The notes: generated by a model from the sequence alone, not told the origin. A stretch of 64,000 nt of DNA from Chaetomium olivaceum (GCA_039881045.1 JAYWVB010000051.1:124001-188000), one strand, 5' to 3'; numbered from the stretch's first letter, positions 36,033 to 48,782 are shown. Numbers and translations are program-made.

Positions 36033-37741
36033 ATGGTTCGCGGTCGTATCCCCGCCGCGGTGCGAGTAAGCCTCCCTGGGGAAAGCCGTGCTCAATTGCG
36101 CCTAGGACGTCATAGCTCACCAAGCTCCAACAGGGTCACCTCGCGTCGCGCTCCAGGCCACTGCGCCCAGGTTTCGCCATCCATATCTCGACCGCCCCGG
36201 TATTCCAATTCGGGTGCCTTCCGGCTCCTGCTTGCAGATACGGGACAGCACGAAACGACGATGGTGCGGGTGTGGACGAGAAGGAAGCCCGCGAGAGCGC
36301 CCAGCACGATGCGGCGGCCGATTCGGCGGCGGATACAGCGGGGAAAGATACCAAGTCGGCCCAGGCATTGGCAAGTGAGGCGACAAGCTCTTCCACCGCC
36401 GGGTCGTCGGTAGTCAGCGATGTGCAGGATTGGGAATATGACCCGAACGTGAGGGTTGAGTCGTTCAAGGATCTGCCACACGCCAACTTCGGGGTTAACC
36501 AGCACATTCCGTTCGACACAGAGTTTAAGGAGGTCTTGAAGGCGATACCCTGGCAGTTCCGCGCCCCAATTCGCTATGCCTTTGCGTACGGCTCCGGCGT
36601 ATTCCCCCAGTCGAAAGCGAGCGGGAAGACCCCAACCGAGGAAGAACTTCGCGCAATACATCCGAAAGCGCCACTCGCCGTGCAAAGGGCTCAAGACGGC
36701 ACGCCGAAAATGATCGATTTCATCTTTGGTGTCTCGCATACCCAGCACTGGCACTCTCTTAACATGAAGCAGCACCGGGACCACTACTCTTCGCTTGCGA
36801 GCCTCGGCTCCGGCGCCGTATCGTACGTTCAGGACAAGATGGGAGCGGGCGTTTACTTCAACCCTTACGTTGTCGTGAACGGGATTCTAATCAAGTACGG
36901 TGTCGTGCAGCTGGGCACCCTAGAACAGGATCTGACCCAGTGGGACACGCTTTACTTGGCTGGGAGGTTGCATAAGCCGGTCAAGATTCTCCGAGACGAT
37001 CCGAAGATCCGGCTAGCTAACCAAATGAACCTTCTATCGGCCCTGCGAACAGCTTTATTGCTACTCCCGCCAGATTTCACCGAAGAACAGCTGTACGGAA
37101 CCATTGCCGGCATCAGCTACCTTGGCGACCCACGCATGGCGCTACCCACCGAAAACCCACGCAAGGTCAAAAACATTGTGGGCAACAATATGGCCAACTT
37201 CCGGCGACTCTACCTTCCTCTCATCGATACGCTGCCCAACGTCGACTTCAACGATGCTGGTGTCGGCACCAAAAACTGGGTTTGGGACGAGACGAAGAAC
37301 TTGAAGCTGGCGCAAGATATGGACCCGGTCAAACGCGGCAACATGGTGCGGCGCTTACCCAAAGCTTTCCGCTCTCGTCTCTATTTCCAGTACCAAAAGA
37401 AGCTAGCCATTCCGGCGGAGGACTTCCGCAAGATGATGGACGAGAGCAAGCAAGAGGACTCCGTTTCGTTCAAGAGGCGCGAGGGCGGCGGTTTCGAGCG
37501 GCGCATCGCCCAGGACGATCCCGTCGAGCTGCGCAACTACATCCGCACCGTCATCAAGCAGACCGTCAGCTGGCCGGCTACTGCCCAGTCGCTCAAGGGA
37601 CCGCTCACCAGTGGGATACAAAGGTCATGGCGGTACATGAAAGAGAAGATAGACAAGTATCGTCAGGGGAAGCAGGCGGAGAAGGGGAACAGTGCCGTGG
37701 AGGGGGGTGACGGCAGCGAGGGGAAGGAAAAGAGCTCATGA
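36033..37741 (+). CDS. TAM41: mitochondrial CDP-diacylglycerol synthase (phosphatidate cytidylyltransferase) Tam41
   Basis: Makes CDP-diacylglycerol from phosphatidic acid and CTP on the matrix face of the inner membrane, the first step of cardiolipin synthesis. A tiny first exon 36033-36065 (MVRGRIPAAVR) joins in phase 0, across a 50-nt intron, to 36116-37741, giving 552 residues. This supplies an ATG and a basic, Ser/Thr-containing mitochondrial presequence, whereas the long exon alone has no ATG upstream of the conserved part. Family blocks include IRYAFAYGSGVFPQ (nucleotidyltransferase GSG), IDFIFGVSHTQHWHSLNMKQ, KMGAGVYFNPYV, IKYGVV and LYLAGRLHKPVKIL. The C-terminus is Lys/Glu-rich. The frame is intact. 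Confidence 0.95.
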
Positions 37742-38533
37742 TATCATGTAGAACACAAGTGGGAGGGCTTAAATGGACATGACTGACTGGTTAGGCAAGC
37801 GTGTCTCTTTTTGTACATTATATGCATGGCATTGATGGCGCTCGGGCAGAGGATTAGACAGTGGTTATTCACGCGTTTCCACCCGGCTGCGATGGATGGT
37901 TCGGCCCAACAGAGAGCGCGAGCAGTTGAATCAACGAGCCTAGTGACAGACAATGTCAACAAGTAAGGCAGCGATTCCCATCTTTTCCTTTTCACTCTTT
38001 GAAATCGGCCCCCAACAACTCTCAGCTTACAAATCTCACGGCCAATAGCTGAAGCAACGGACCGTAAGATTCAGGAAGCCTGTTCAGATACAACTAAGTC
38101 GGAAATCAACGATAGTCCGCCGCTGTTCCAAAGTCTGGTTCATGTAAATGGTGTAACCAAAGACGCTAAGACAATATACTGTCGGCGCGGCAATTGGAGA
38201 TATATCAGACAGGGCGCAGTAGCCACTATATTGCTAGCAACGGAGGGTTACAGCCCACCACCTTGTGACAGCGGGTAGAATAGGGGTTAAATGACTGTGC
38301 CGCAGAGTTATTCTGAGCCAAACCGTCTTGGTCCGCAGCCTACCTAGGTATCGTTCTCATAACTTGGGGGGAGAAACGCTCCGCAGCAGGGCCGTGATAT
38401 AAATAGGAGTATACCTCCCGGAGAAACTGGAAGAAACTGAGCCACCGAACCAGTATAGGCACCTACCCTTAGCGCCATTCTAGAACCAGACACACGAACT
38501 TGAACTCAGATTATCAAGTTATCATTCGCAGCA
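37742..38533. other. intergenic region with TATA box of the DUF1996 gene
   Basis: Mostly featureless. A TATAAATA at 38398-38405 lies 129 bases before the ATG at 38534 and is the likely core promoter. Confidence 0.5.
38398..38405 (+). promoter_or_regulatory. TATA box of the DUF1996 gene
   Basis: TATAAATA, 129 bases before ATG 38534, with a purine-rich then C/A-rich leader after it. Confidence 0.55.
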
Positions 38534-39630
38534 ATGAAACCGCGACGGATGGTTAGATTGGGCGGCCTAGGTCTGGCTGCGTTGGCTTCTTGCCGGAACA
38601 CCTTCCTCAAGATGTCATGTTCCCAGCTGGTGGTAGACCGCATCGACCCGTGAATCCCCCCACGCGTCTGTCTCCCAACAACCACTAACACCCCAAAAGC
38701 CTGGTAAACCCGGGTGTACTAGGCTCTCCGCACCTCCACCAACTCGTCGGAGGCAACAGCCTAAACGCCACCATGGACCCAACCACCGACCGCGCCGAGC
38801 TTTCAACCTGCACGACCTGCACCTTCCCAGACGACTTCTCCAACTACTGGACCGCCGCGCTGTACTTCCGCGCGCGCAACGGGAGCTACAAGCGCGTCCC
38901 GCAAGCCGGCGCCCTCTTCCACGAAACGGCCCGCGGTGGCGGAATCACCATCTACTACTTCCCGCCGCGCAAGGACCCGACCAACATCGTCGCCTTCCGG
39001 CGCGGCTTCCGCATGCGCACCGGCAACCCCGATTCCCGCGCCAACCCATCCCAGGGTATCGACTATACCTGCCTGCTCCGCAACGACACGCGGTACACCA
39101 ACCGGACCGCCACGTTTCCTGACCACCCCTGCCCGGTGGGGATCATCACCACGCTGTACTTCCCGCCGTGCTGGGATGGGGTGAACTTGGACAGTCCCGA
39201 TCACTATAGTCATGTGGCGTGGCCGGCCGGCGGTGCGGCGGGGTATGATGACGGGGAGCCGTGTCCGGCGACGCATCCCGTCAAGATCCCGCAGGTGGTG
39301 CTTGAGGTGCAGTGGGATACGAGGAGTTTTAATGATCTGGAGCTGTGGCCGGAGGATGGTAGCCAGCCGTTTGTGTGGAGCTTTGGGGATACCGTGGGGT
39401 ATGGCCACCATGGGGATTATGTGTTTGGTTGGCGAGGCAACTCGTTGGATGTCGCGTTCAGTGATGATGAGGGGTGTTTGGGTGTGGGGAATACGCTGTG
39501 TGAGTTGAATCGGCAGTCAATTGAGAAGGCGAATGAGTGTATGCTGGAGCCGAGTGTGAAGGAGGATGTGGATGGGTGGTTGGAGAGGATGCCGGGCGGT
39601 GTTGAAGCTGATATCGGCCCGCAGGCGTGA
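38534..39630 (+). CDS. secreted DUF1996-domain protein
   Basis: Exons 38534-38649 and 38700-39630 (50-nt intron) give 348 residues. The N-terminus MKPRRMVRLGGLGLAALASC is a likely signal peptide. The domain has its usual landmarks: SCSQLVVDRIDPLVNPG across the splice, HLHQLVGGNSLNATM, CTTCTFPDDFSNYWTAALYF, YYFPPRKDP, DYTCLLRND, CPVGIITTLYFPPCWDGVNL, HYSHVAWP, CPATHPVKIPQVVLEVQWDT and GYGHHGDYVFGW. Conserved His, Asp and Cys residues are all present. DUF1996 proteins are common secreted fungal proteins of unknown activity, sometimes fused to WSC modules. None follows here, so it is the short form. The frame is intact. Confidence 0.9.
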
Positions 39631-39854
39631 GTCTAAATGTATCATACAAGGCAACCAGAATGGTAGGTATCTATGTATAACTAACATATGAGTGTTGATC
39701 ATCGAATTGAATTGTACCTACTTACATGCCATTCCAGGTTTTCGGCAGCAGAAACAATGTTTGAAACTTTTGAAGTTATAGACGTCGAGAGGTAGGCTCT
39801 TATAGCAGCTTATATACAGGTACCTAAGTTGCCACTTGCATTTGGTCAAAAAGG

Positions 39855-40150
39855 CGAAAGCTCACCGGCTAGCCCCCCGAAGGGAGGTAGCCGGCTACGA
39901 AACCCCTTAGGGGTTTACTCCGTGTGCCCAGTAACCCGGTGATGCCCCGTCGGGCCGATGCGGGCTGTGTAAATTCTGATTATGGAGGACTCTACTGGCG
40001 CCCCAGTACCTCCCAGAAAAACCCCGGGTCGCATCAAGATTCGAACCTATGGCCTCCCTTGCGTCCGGGTTCTTCTGGCAGGTTGAATTTTGTGCTTGCC
40101 CGTGGGCCGAGGGCCACCGCCTAACCGCTGGGCTACCCAGTCAGGTCCGT
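39855..40150 (-). mobile_element. candidate tRNA-derived SINE
   Basis: Read on the minus strand, an A-box-like TAGCCCAGCGG (plus 40125-40135) is followed 77 bases later by a perfect B box GGTTCGAATCT (plus 40037-40047). The T-arm stem cannot pair and the boxes are too far apart for an ordinary tRNA. The sequence continues about 190 bases into a structured GC-rich body with an exact palindrome AAACCCCTTAGGGGTTT (39900-39916) and a hairpin with 7-bp stem CCGGCTA/TAGCCGG (39865-39894). A tRNA-like head with pol III promoter plus an unrelated body is the plan of fungal SINEs. No second copy and no clear target duplication were seen, so the ends are approximate. Confidence 0.5.
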
Positions 40151-40480
40151 GGCCCTCGTTGGAAATCAACTGCGCACACCTTGCCTATATTGTAATCCCG
40201 TTCATGCTAGTAGGCTCGTACAGAATGGATAGGTCGTGGGCAGCACTTACCAAAAAACAAACGACGAGAACGAACCACGCCTGCCATGATGCGAAATTTG
40301 ACCAGTGCCTCAAGGCAGGCACCTTTCGCAACGATAACTTGAAGTATTTGAAATGCTTCTACTTCGCTTAGTTGTCAATTAGCCATCAATTTCGAATATA
40401 TTATCACCCCAACAAGGCAATCAAGCATCGCAAACACACATCTTGCTATCAACATTTCTTTTGCCTTACACCGAAACCCC

Positions 40481-41167
40481 ATGAATCCTTCCACCACAAG
40501 CCCGGCAGCGCCCACCGAAGCCTCAACGGGAACTACCCCAGCTCTGACGTTCGCCGCTTCAGCAAGCACCACCAACTCCGACGTCCCCAGCGAGCCCAGA
40601 AACGTGGCCCCGGGCACCAACAACCCCTCCTGGGCTGCTGAACTCAACAACAACAACCACCGCCACCACGCAGCAGCCAACCCAGCCAACATCACCGCCC
40701 CAAAGCTCACAGTGGCAGCGGCCGACCCCAACCCGGACGTCACAGCGCAAATAGTCAAGACAGGAACCGCGGCCAACCTCGACGCCGCCGCCAGCCTCCA
40801 CGCCGCTGCCAACCCGACACCGCTGAGGAACATGGGCCACAAGTCGCGCAAGGCCGTCCTCTACATCACCTCCTTCTTTGTCCCGCCGCTGGCCGTGTAC
40901 CTCCGGCACGGAACCAACAAGCGCTTTTGCCTGAGCGTCTTGCTGACTCTGCTGGGCTGGTACGTACAATCCTTCATCCATCAGCTGTGTATTACGAGAG
41001 CCATAATAGTCTCCTTTTGAAAACCGGCCCCCTCCCTCTTTATCCTGTTTCATTGGCACCTCCTCTCCCCCGGAAGAGTAGAAAAAGGAAAAGACTGACT
41101 GGCTAACGTGGGTTTTGATCACAGGATCCCTGGTGTGCTGTACGCCATGTATCACGTTTCGAAGTAG
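40481..41167 (+). CDS. PMP3/UPF0057-family small membrane protein with long N-terminal extension
   Basis: Exons 40481-40959 and 41125-41167 (165-nt intron) give 173 residues. The C-terminal 50 residues are a Pmp3 domain: two membrane helices, AVLYITSFFVPPLAVYLRHG and FCLSVLLTLLGWIPGVLYAMYH, with the family PPLAV and IPG motifs. Pmp3 modulates plasma-membrane potential and salt tolerance in yeast and is normally about 55 residues. Here about 120 residues of Ala/Asn/Pro/Thr-rich disordered sequence come first. The only ATG ahead of the domain in this frame, apart from one just before the helix (GHKSRK follows it), is 40481. Translation from the internal Met would give a Pmp3 of normal size. Confidence 0.85.
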
Positions 41168-41815
41168 AAGGTACGACGGGTTCATGGGGGGGCGGAGGCT
41201 GGGGACCAATACGGGCGAGGGGTCGACGTTGACTTGGAGGTTCAGCCGCTGCTTGGAGGGAACACGGAGCGTTGTTGATAACCTGTAATTGGAGCGGAAG
41301 AGGTACTTTTCCTCTGTTGTTTGTGTGACCACTTGTTGGCGTTACGAGTTTGGGGTGGGTTAATGGGTGTGGTTCGCCTCCTAAAATCATTCCTCCGTCC
41401 TAGTTTTCCTTTCACACCTAGGATTCTGTTACGAATACATATTGCAATCAATACAGCTTCACAAAACTTCTGCCTACTTAGTTTGCGGTGAGTTGAGTGA
41501 GTCGAGCCCCTGTTTTTTTAGGTGTACGGTATCTTGATATCACTTGGGGCCATATAGGTAGACGTTTGGCACCGTTTATTGTAACAACTTGTCAGAAGCC
41601 AAGGAGAGAAAACTCGATCAGAAATAGGACTCGATTAATGAACTCGTTGAAATCAAACCGCCACTCTAACGCCAGACCAAACCAACCCAACCGATACGCT
41701 ACTAATCTAAACAGAACTCCCTTGTTGAGATACCCAAGCAGCCCGGCAACCCTGTCCTACCACACGCACGCCCACTATTACCTAAAAAAACAATCTGCTC
41801 CAAATCATGCAAGAC
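41168..41815. other. region between convergent genes
   Basis: 3' UTRs of the PMP3-type gene and of BIR1. No gene was recognised. Confidence 0.5.
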
Positions 41816-44470
41816 TCAAGCAGCATCAACAACAAGCCCCTCCAGAACGTTGAGCGCCCTCCCACCCTCCCTCTCAAACGCCGCCACCATCGCCTCGCAC
41901 TCGTGTTTCAGCTTCTGCTCGGCCAGCCCCGCGTTGTGGTAGATCCACTCCTCAACCGTCATGCGCTTCTCAGGGCTCGTCAGCTCGGTGCCCTTGCGCA
42001 GCAGCCTGGAAACGGCAGCGTTTTCCTTGTCGTCTGCGTCGCCGTGGTCGCTGCCCTTGGCCAGCGGCGACGAGAAGAGCAGGTCCAGGTCGGCGGGCTG
42101 CCAGGGCTGGTTGCTCTGTAGCCCCGAAACAATGTTGCGCTTGGAAGGGGAGCTGCGCTGGGGGGTTTGGGCGCTGGAGGGGGGCGAGCACGGGGCGCTG
42201 GGGCATTACGCTGGCAGCTGGTTGGAGGGAAAGGGTTTGGTTCCCGGCGTCGGCGGCCTGCGGAGTGCGCGTGCGTGGGTTGGTGGCTTGATTTGTTCGC
42301 GCGGGCGGGGTGAGACGCCTCCTCGGGGTTGACGGGGGTTGATGGAAACGGCTAGCTGATGGGGGGTAGATGGAGGTAGGCTTGGATGCTCTAGTTGGAG
42401 TGGTGGTCATTCGGCCGGGAGTCGAGGCCGGGCCATGTGAAGGGAGAGGCACGGCCTCTCTGACGATTTTCATGGGCGTGTTCTTTTGGGCGGGGATGGA
42501 TTCTCGGGGGGGATCCGTCTCGGGCTGCGCCTGGGGCTTGGCCATGGCCCCGACGGATCGTCGCTGTTCTGGCTCTTCCACTGAGGCCAGCGACGCTGTG
42601 GACTTCTTCGAAGGCCGCCCTCTTCCCCGCTTCTCGGGTTTCGTCACAACTGTCCCCGTGCTGACATCGGGATCCTCTGCGAGCTCAGGCTCCGACTCCA
42701 ACCCTTGTGGTGGTTGCTCTGTCTCCTGGACCGGAGACTGTATTGGCTCCAGGCGTGGTGCTTCTTCCGCTGGACCAGGCTCAGGCGAGGGCTCCTTGGC
42801 TTTCTTGGTCTGTTTGGACACCTTGCGCGTTCCAGGTTTGCGGCCCCTTTTGGGGACTACCAGGGGCTTTGTTTCGGTGGATTGTTCCATTCCCATCTGT
42901 GCCTGGAGCGCCTCGAGATCGGCCTCAATCTCTGCTTCATCCGGCACCATGGGTGTTGGGTCGAACATGGCATAGGATTCGCTTCCGGCATCCTTCTGTG
43001 AACTGGTTTTGCGTCCAGCGGTAGCTTTCTTGGGACGTCCCTTAGCCGGGGCAGGCTGTTCGACAGCCATATCTTCCTCATCGCTATTGTAACGTTCTAG
43101 ATCAGCCTCGAGCTGACGCTCAAGTTCGTCATCGTCAGGTATGTTGGCGCGTAGGGATGCCGTCGATGCCTCGGATCTAACGGACGCTTGAGAGACCTTC
43201 CGGGATGTTTTTGAGGTAGAAGCGCGGGCCTTCTTCTTGCCGGCGGGCGGTTTTGCCGGAACAGCATCCACCATCTCCGAATCAGGAAGTGTTGGGTATT
43301 CGACAGTGGCGCTTGGTCTACCACGACCGCGTTTCTTCGGCGCCGGCGCTTCGACATCGGTCGCGGTATGGTCTTCCATGGCGTCACTCGCGCGTTTCCG
43401 CCCCTTGACAACAGGTGGCTGGGGAGGTTCTTGTGGCTCATCTTCCAATATCTCGACGTCGTCGTCCTTCTTTGCTTTGGGTTTCCTCCCCTTGCCTGTG
43501 GCAGCTTTGCGACCCTTGGTTGTCTTTTTCGCACCTTGTGTCGCAGTGGACGCCGTGGTCATGACGCTGTCGTCGTGATCGGCCGTGACATCTGCAAGAG
43601 AACCAATGTCCGATACTGTTGTGGCAACGGATTGCACCGAAAGTCGAGAGGCCTTAGAGGCTCTACCTGCCTTCGCCCTTCCTTTCTTCGGGGCTGGGTA
43701 TTGGTTGATGAGGGCGAAGAAGAGACAGCCAGGTTCGCGTCGGTAATGCTCATCACTGCAGTATGGTTAACTCTGGAGATGTACGCGTGTCGGTGAGACA
43801 CCTACAATGGATTATCGTCAGATTCCCACCCTTCAAGCGCGAGATTGCAATAAGCACATGTGGTCATGTCACTCGCTTCGCTAGAAGGTGTGAACTTCCA
43901 ACCGCCCTCGACAAGCTGCAGACAAGGTTAGCCTTGGGCTCCCTTGCTTTAGCCGGAGCGCGCCTACCTTCTTGGTCTTGCACTTGAAGCCCCTTTTTGT
44001 CTCGTACGGCCAACGTCCTGCGAATGTCGCTTTCCGCGCCTCGATCATGGCTGGCTCGAGGGGGTGCACCTTCCCGTAGTTACCGTAGCCGGCTTCAATT
44101 GCCGCCATAATGGCCCAGCCACATGTTGGCGAGTGTTTCAGATGCTCCTCCAGCGGATTGTCGTTTTCCTCCCACCCGTCGAGAGACTTTTCGCACAGAA
44201 AGCACACCACATTGTCCGGGCTTTTCGGGTGCGGTTGGAAGAAAAAGCCGGCTTTCGCAAGCTGGATAAAACGCGTCAGTCAAATTATGCTAACAGGATA
44301 TGGTGTTGGGGACTCACTGCTAAGGGCGACAGTGTCTTGTGCGGCCAGAGAAGCGCCTTCGGCGCGCGCGAAGCGGCGGCGGCTGAGGCCTTCCCTTTGG
44401 CTACGGGCTGAGGGTCCTGGAACGAGTCGAGACGATTCTCAAAGACAAAATATTGGTCCTCGGGATCCAT
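41816..44470 (-). CDS. BIR1: Bir1/survivin homologue, chromosomal passenger complex (one apparent frameshift)
   Basis: Anchors the Aurora kinase-INCENP complex at centromeres and the spindle midzone. ATG 44470 starts exon 1 (MDPEDQYFVFENRLDSFQDP). Three short introns then interrupt two BIR zinc domains: CFLCEKSLDGWEENDNPLEE with H and C ligands in HLKHSPTCGWA, and CAYCNLALEGWESDDNPLFD with HYRREPGC. A long basic/acidic disordered region follows, with several KRGRGRPS AT-hook-like motifs. The conserved C-terminus, read in another frame, includes WQPADLDLLFSSPLAKGSDH and MTVEEWIYHNAGLAEQKLK and ends at TGA 41818-41816. The shift is at the G6 run 42160-42165. One extra C on the coding strand joins RPNPP to QRSSPSKRNIVSG. 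The original frame would instead give an Arg/Gly-rich nonsense tail. Confidence 0.92.
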
Positions 44471-46706
44471 CTTGACAGTGGTTGTGGGAAGCGATCTCGG
44501 AAGCGCGTCGCGGCGTCAGGGAATGGGTCGGTTGGTGAAGGAGACAAGAGTTGATGGTTGTTGACGGCGCGGCTTCAAGGAGGGGGACTCGCGTTTCGTA
44601 ACTCGTTCATGGACGTGACGGGAGCGCGTATACAAATGAATGTCGGAGGGCCTAAGCTAAAGAGTGCGCTTATTGGTCGTGTCCGGGTTGGTGATCGCGG
44701 TCCTTGAACTCGAAACGATAGCGGGGAGGAAGCCGCAATTGTTCAAAATACCGACGAGCGCCGATGATTGGACGAGAGTGCTGGGTTTGTTTACTTGCTG
44801 TTGTGGGCTGAGTTAGTGGGGCTCGCATCAGCGCCGCATTCATATTACTACGCTACCGCCACAAAGCCACAATCGCTGGTGCTTTCCTTCGGGTTAGGGT
44901 TGTGTGCCGAAACCCTGGTCCCAAGCACTGCCAAGCTCTTCGGGGTCGTTCCTCGCAAAGCCCTGGGCGGCTGCGCCGAAGCAGCCGACGACGTCACTGA
45001 ACGGTTTGAGGCTGATGAACCTCCAAAGAAAGTAATGGTGCTCGAGACCACCTCCCATATTCGTCACCGACGTTCAGCAAGCGGCGTTTCTTGCGGCCCC
45101 GCTCACTCGGCAAACGCCGGCCTCGTTCAAAACTCGGCAAGTTGTTGGGGCAGTTGAGATCCAGTTTCAATGTCCCCTGTCGCGCCAGAACTGTCTATGA
45201 TTGGCACCGAGTGATCTGACATGACAACGTTACGAGATGATCATCATGGTGTTGAGTTTTGAGTCTTTTTTTACCTTTTCCCTCATCTTTTTATCCCATC
45301 AATCACAGCCTCCAGAGTTCGGAAATGCATTGCACGATGGTCAACAAACGGGCAAGGCATTTTTCACCTTCATTTTCCCTTTGGTCCGCTTTCCGAGGCA
45401 ATCAAGATCCGTTCCTGGCCGAGTGGCCAGCCATTTTCTTTTCGAGCACCCACCTCTTGCCCACATAACTGTGGAGCCTATAGTGGCGGGTTGGAGTCTG
45501 GACGGCGTTCACTGATCCGCTTGGAGCATGAAAGGCATGGTAGACCCGACCTGGGCCGACTTGGGACATGTCGGTTTCGCTATTTCCAATTGTCTCTCTT
45601 TTGCTTCTATGTTTGGCTCAACTGGTAGATTGATGATCCTCGGCGGGTTTCGTTGTCACTTCTCCAAATCAAGAGACTGAATATCAGGCGTGTACACACA
45701 GTATACACCACGACGTTCCTTTACAACTACCGGGGGTCAAGCTTTTTAGCGTTGCGTTTCCGCCACACGGCCGGCAGGGGACGGACCTTCGGCGAAAGGC
45801 AGGTTCCAGGTTACAATCGCCCCTCCCGCGGTTGGACATCACCGACCGACCTTTCCACATTATATTACCCCCCTGAATCATGAGCGGAGATCATCGATCA
45901 GAACCCTGGAGTACCCAGATAGGATACCGACGAGTGACGAAACCAGTTTCATCCGATGACAGGTTCCTGTGAGTAATCGCCGCAATACCCGCCGTCATCC
46001 TTGCCTCACCCACAAATACACGAATGGAGTGCAAGGAACCCGGGGGCGGGTGGGCTTCTAGAAGGAGCGGATGGCCGGCAGGCGCTGTAGGACCCTGGCG
46101 TGCCTGGAGCCTTCCGCACGATCGAGACGTGGCCGTCCCGTGATGACTTTGGCAGGATCTAGGAACCTGGGGATCTGGGGGAACAGTACCACCCACGCTG
46201 TGTCGTAATGCCCCGACTGGTGAGATGAACTACGGGGTTTCCGACGAGGGCTTAGACAAGAGGGCTAAAGTCCGAACCCCCGTCGAAGGGGCGATAGGAA
46301 CACGCTTGTGCCGGGGTCTCCGGACGCGATATCAACCGAAGTCGGGTATGAAGGCAGGGATTTGTCGGCAAGTGTCGACTCGACACTTTGGCCTTGGTTG
46401 ATGGGTTTGCAGATCCGCTTAAACATTGTGGTCTCGCTGTGCTTCCCGTCTCACTGTTACCCCTCCTGCTCCTTTTTTGTTCCCAAGGCCCAGGCAACTG
46501 ACCTTTTGAGGACGCGGGAGCGCCCCTTCCCTCTCACCCACTCGCCTACTTTATAAAGGTCGGGCCCGGAAGGACCTCTGGTATCGGTGCAGCAACGCTT
46601 GCTTGACCACAGCTGCCGTGCCTCGCCTGTTCTGGTTTCAACACCCGCCAGCCCACAGACGAAGGTGACAAGAGACTGTCTCCCAACACCATAACGGTCA
46701 TCAACC
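44471..46706. promoter_or_regulatory. 2.2-kb region between divergent BIR1 and permease genes
   Basis: No conserved gene was recognised. The permease side carries a TATAAA at 46552-46557 and a pyrimidine-rich stretch. The large size suggests extended regulation of the permease, as for nitrogen-regulated transporters, but no specific GATA-type array was established. Confidence 0.45.
46552..46557 (+). promoter_or_regulatory. TATA box of the amino-acid permease gene
   Basis: TATAAA, 155 bases before ATG 46707. Confidence 0.5.
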
Positions 46707-48202
46707 ATGGCGGCCATCAACCCCGCCACGGATACCAAGTCCTCGGACAAGAAGGCGGACCCCTTCGACACACCAGATTCGGGCGTCCTGCAGTCACAAT
46801 CTAGATGAAGTGGGCGAAGTGCGGCCCACGGTCGAGATGAACGACTACGAAAAGCAAAAGGTGGCCGAGGGCGAGGCGCATTTCCACCGGCTCGGCTGGA
46901 AGCGTCTCACCATCGTTCTGATCGTGACGGCGGTTGCCCTGGGCAGTCTCAGTCTTCCGGGCGCCTTCGCGACCCTCGGCATGGTGGCTGGCGTCATCCT
47001 CACGGTCGGAATCGGCCTTGTTGCGCTGTATGCCAGCTACGTTATCGGCCAGATGAAGCTCAAGTACCCGCACATCTCGCACTATACCGACGCCGGCCGC
47101 ATGATGTTTGGCAACATTGGCTACGAAATTGTCAGCTTCATGTTCATCATGCAGCTCGTCTTCACCATCGGTTCGCACGTCTTGACGGGCGCTATCATGT
47201 TCGGAAATCTTACAAACGACGGCGCGTGTACCATCGTCTTCACCGTCGTCTCGGCAATTGTCCTGTTTCTCGTCGCCATCCCGCCCAGCTTTTCCGAGAT
47301 GGCCATCCTCGGCTACATTGACTTCGCGTCCATCATTGCCGCCATCTTCATCACCATAGTCGCCACTGGTGTTCGTGCCAGCGAGCTACCCGGAGGTGTC
47401 GCGTCCGTGGAGTGGTCTGCGTGGCCGAAGGAGGGTTTGTCGCTGGCCGAGACCTTCATCGCCGTCAGCAATATCGTGTTTGCCTACAGCTTCGCCCTGT
47501 GCCAATTCAGCTTCATGGACGAGATGCACACGCCCCAGGACTATGACAAGGCGATCATGTCGCTCGGCATTTTCGAGATCTTTCTCTACACGATCACCGG
47601 AGCCCTGGTCTACGTCTTTGTCGGCCCGGACGTCAGGTCCCCCGCTCTGCTGTCGGCCGGCCCCGTGGTGTCCAAGGTGGCGTTCGGCATCGCCATCCCC
47701 GTCATCTTCATCTCGGGCAGCATCAACACGACCGTGGTGGCGCGCTACATCCACGGCCGCGCGTTCAAGAACTCCATCATCCGCTACGTCAACACCCCCA
47801 TGGGCTGGGCCACGTGGATCGGCCTGGACGCCGCCATCACGCTGCTGTCGTGGGTCATTGCTGGCGCCGTACCCTTCTTCTCAGACCTTCTGGCTATCTG
47901 CTCGTCGCTGTTCGTCTCGGGCTTTACGTTTTACTTTCCCGCCATCATGTGGTTCATGTTTATCAGGGAAGGGAAATGGTTCGAGCGCAAGAACTGGCTT
48001 CCCGCGGCCGCCAATGCTTTGTCGTTCATCGTAGGCATCACTGTGTTGGGCGTCGGGACTTACTCTGCTATATGGGATATTGTAAGCATCATGACACCGT
48101 TTCTAACTTCTTTTACGGGCGAATACTAACCCCCACGCCTAGTTGCATCGGTATGAAGTCGGGTCGGTTTCGGACCCGTACAGCTGTGCGCCCGTCTCTT
48201 AG
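46707..48202 (+). CDS. neutral/aromatic amino-acid permease (Mtr-type, amino acid/auxin permease family)
   Basis: Plasma-membrane proton-coupled amino-acid importer resembling Neurospora MTR. The hydrophilic N-terminus starts MAAINPATDTKSSDKKADPF at ATG 46707. It then reads through NLDEVGEVRPTVEMNDYEKQ and HFHRLGWKRLTIVLIVTAVA into eleven or so membrane helices, including ALGSLSLPGAFATLGMVAG, SFALCQFSFMDEMHTPQDY and TTVVARYIHGRAF. A final 20-codon exon (48143-48202) after a 61-nt intron ends YEVGSVSDPYSCAPVS. The frame changes near 46785-46800 between TPDSGVLQS and NLDEVG (one base too many or two too few). If that were real, translation could still start at ATG 46837. Confidence 0.87.
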
Positions 48203-48735
48203 AGCGGTGCCTCAGTTTAGGTGGTATTTTGCGTTCACTTGGGGTTTAGGGAGTTTGTTGGAGCAACTATGATACGCACTGCGCGCCCGAGGTGCTTGCA
48301 GGCACTGGCAACCCGGCCGCTGCGGAGGCTTTTACGATAGAGAGAGAGACCACGACGATTCATGTGTTGGAGAGCATTCCTAGGAGTAGTTGGTTTATAG
48401 TGTTTGGATTCTTGGAGTCTCCGTATCGTATCATAGCGAGCCCGCATTTTGGGAAGTTGGTGTTTGTATATGCGCTACAAAACAGTTGGGAGCCACGTAC
48501 GATTCTGATACCCTTAGAGCAACTTCTCGTAAACCATGGGATCCGGGCAACTCGCATCCAAGCAACCCACAACAGACAACATAAGGCCCGTTTAGCATCC
48601 TCGAAACGGGCATAGACGGGAACCGGGGACAGACAGGAACCGGGCATAGACAGAAACCGGGCATAGACAGGAACCGGGCACACCCAGGGCTCAGCCCTTC
48701 TCCTCACTCAGGGGCAAAGTAAAAAAAAAAAAGAA
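48203..48735. other. region between permease and transposon
   Basis: The permease 3' UTR, then a 17-bp minisatellite (48608-48675) and a poly-A tract next to the transposon end. No gene was recognised. Confidence 0.5.
48608..48675 (+). repeat. 17-bp minisatellite, about four units
   Basis: Imperfect tandem copies of GGGCATAGACAGGAACC, differing at a few positions. They sit just outside the left end of the MULE element and are not part of its terminal repeat. Confidence 0.85.
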
Positions 48736-48782
48736 GAGTGTTCCTATTTGAACAGTAGTCTTTTTCTATTTGGACAGTAAAG
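48736..48782 (+). repeat. MULE left terminal inverted repeat
   Basis: Begins GAGTGTTCCTATTTGAACAG and ends TTTGGACAGTAAAG. It matches the reverse complement of 51842-51888 with one C/T difference in the T-rich middle and one G/C difference near the outer end. Confidence 0.93.
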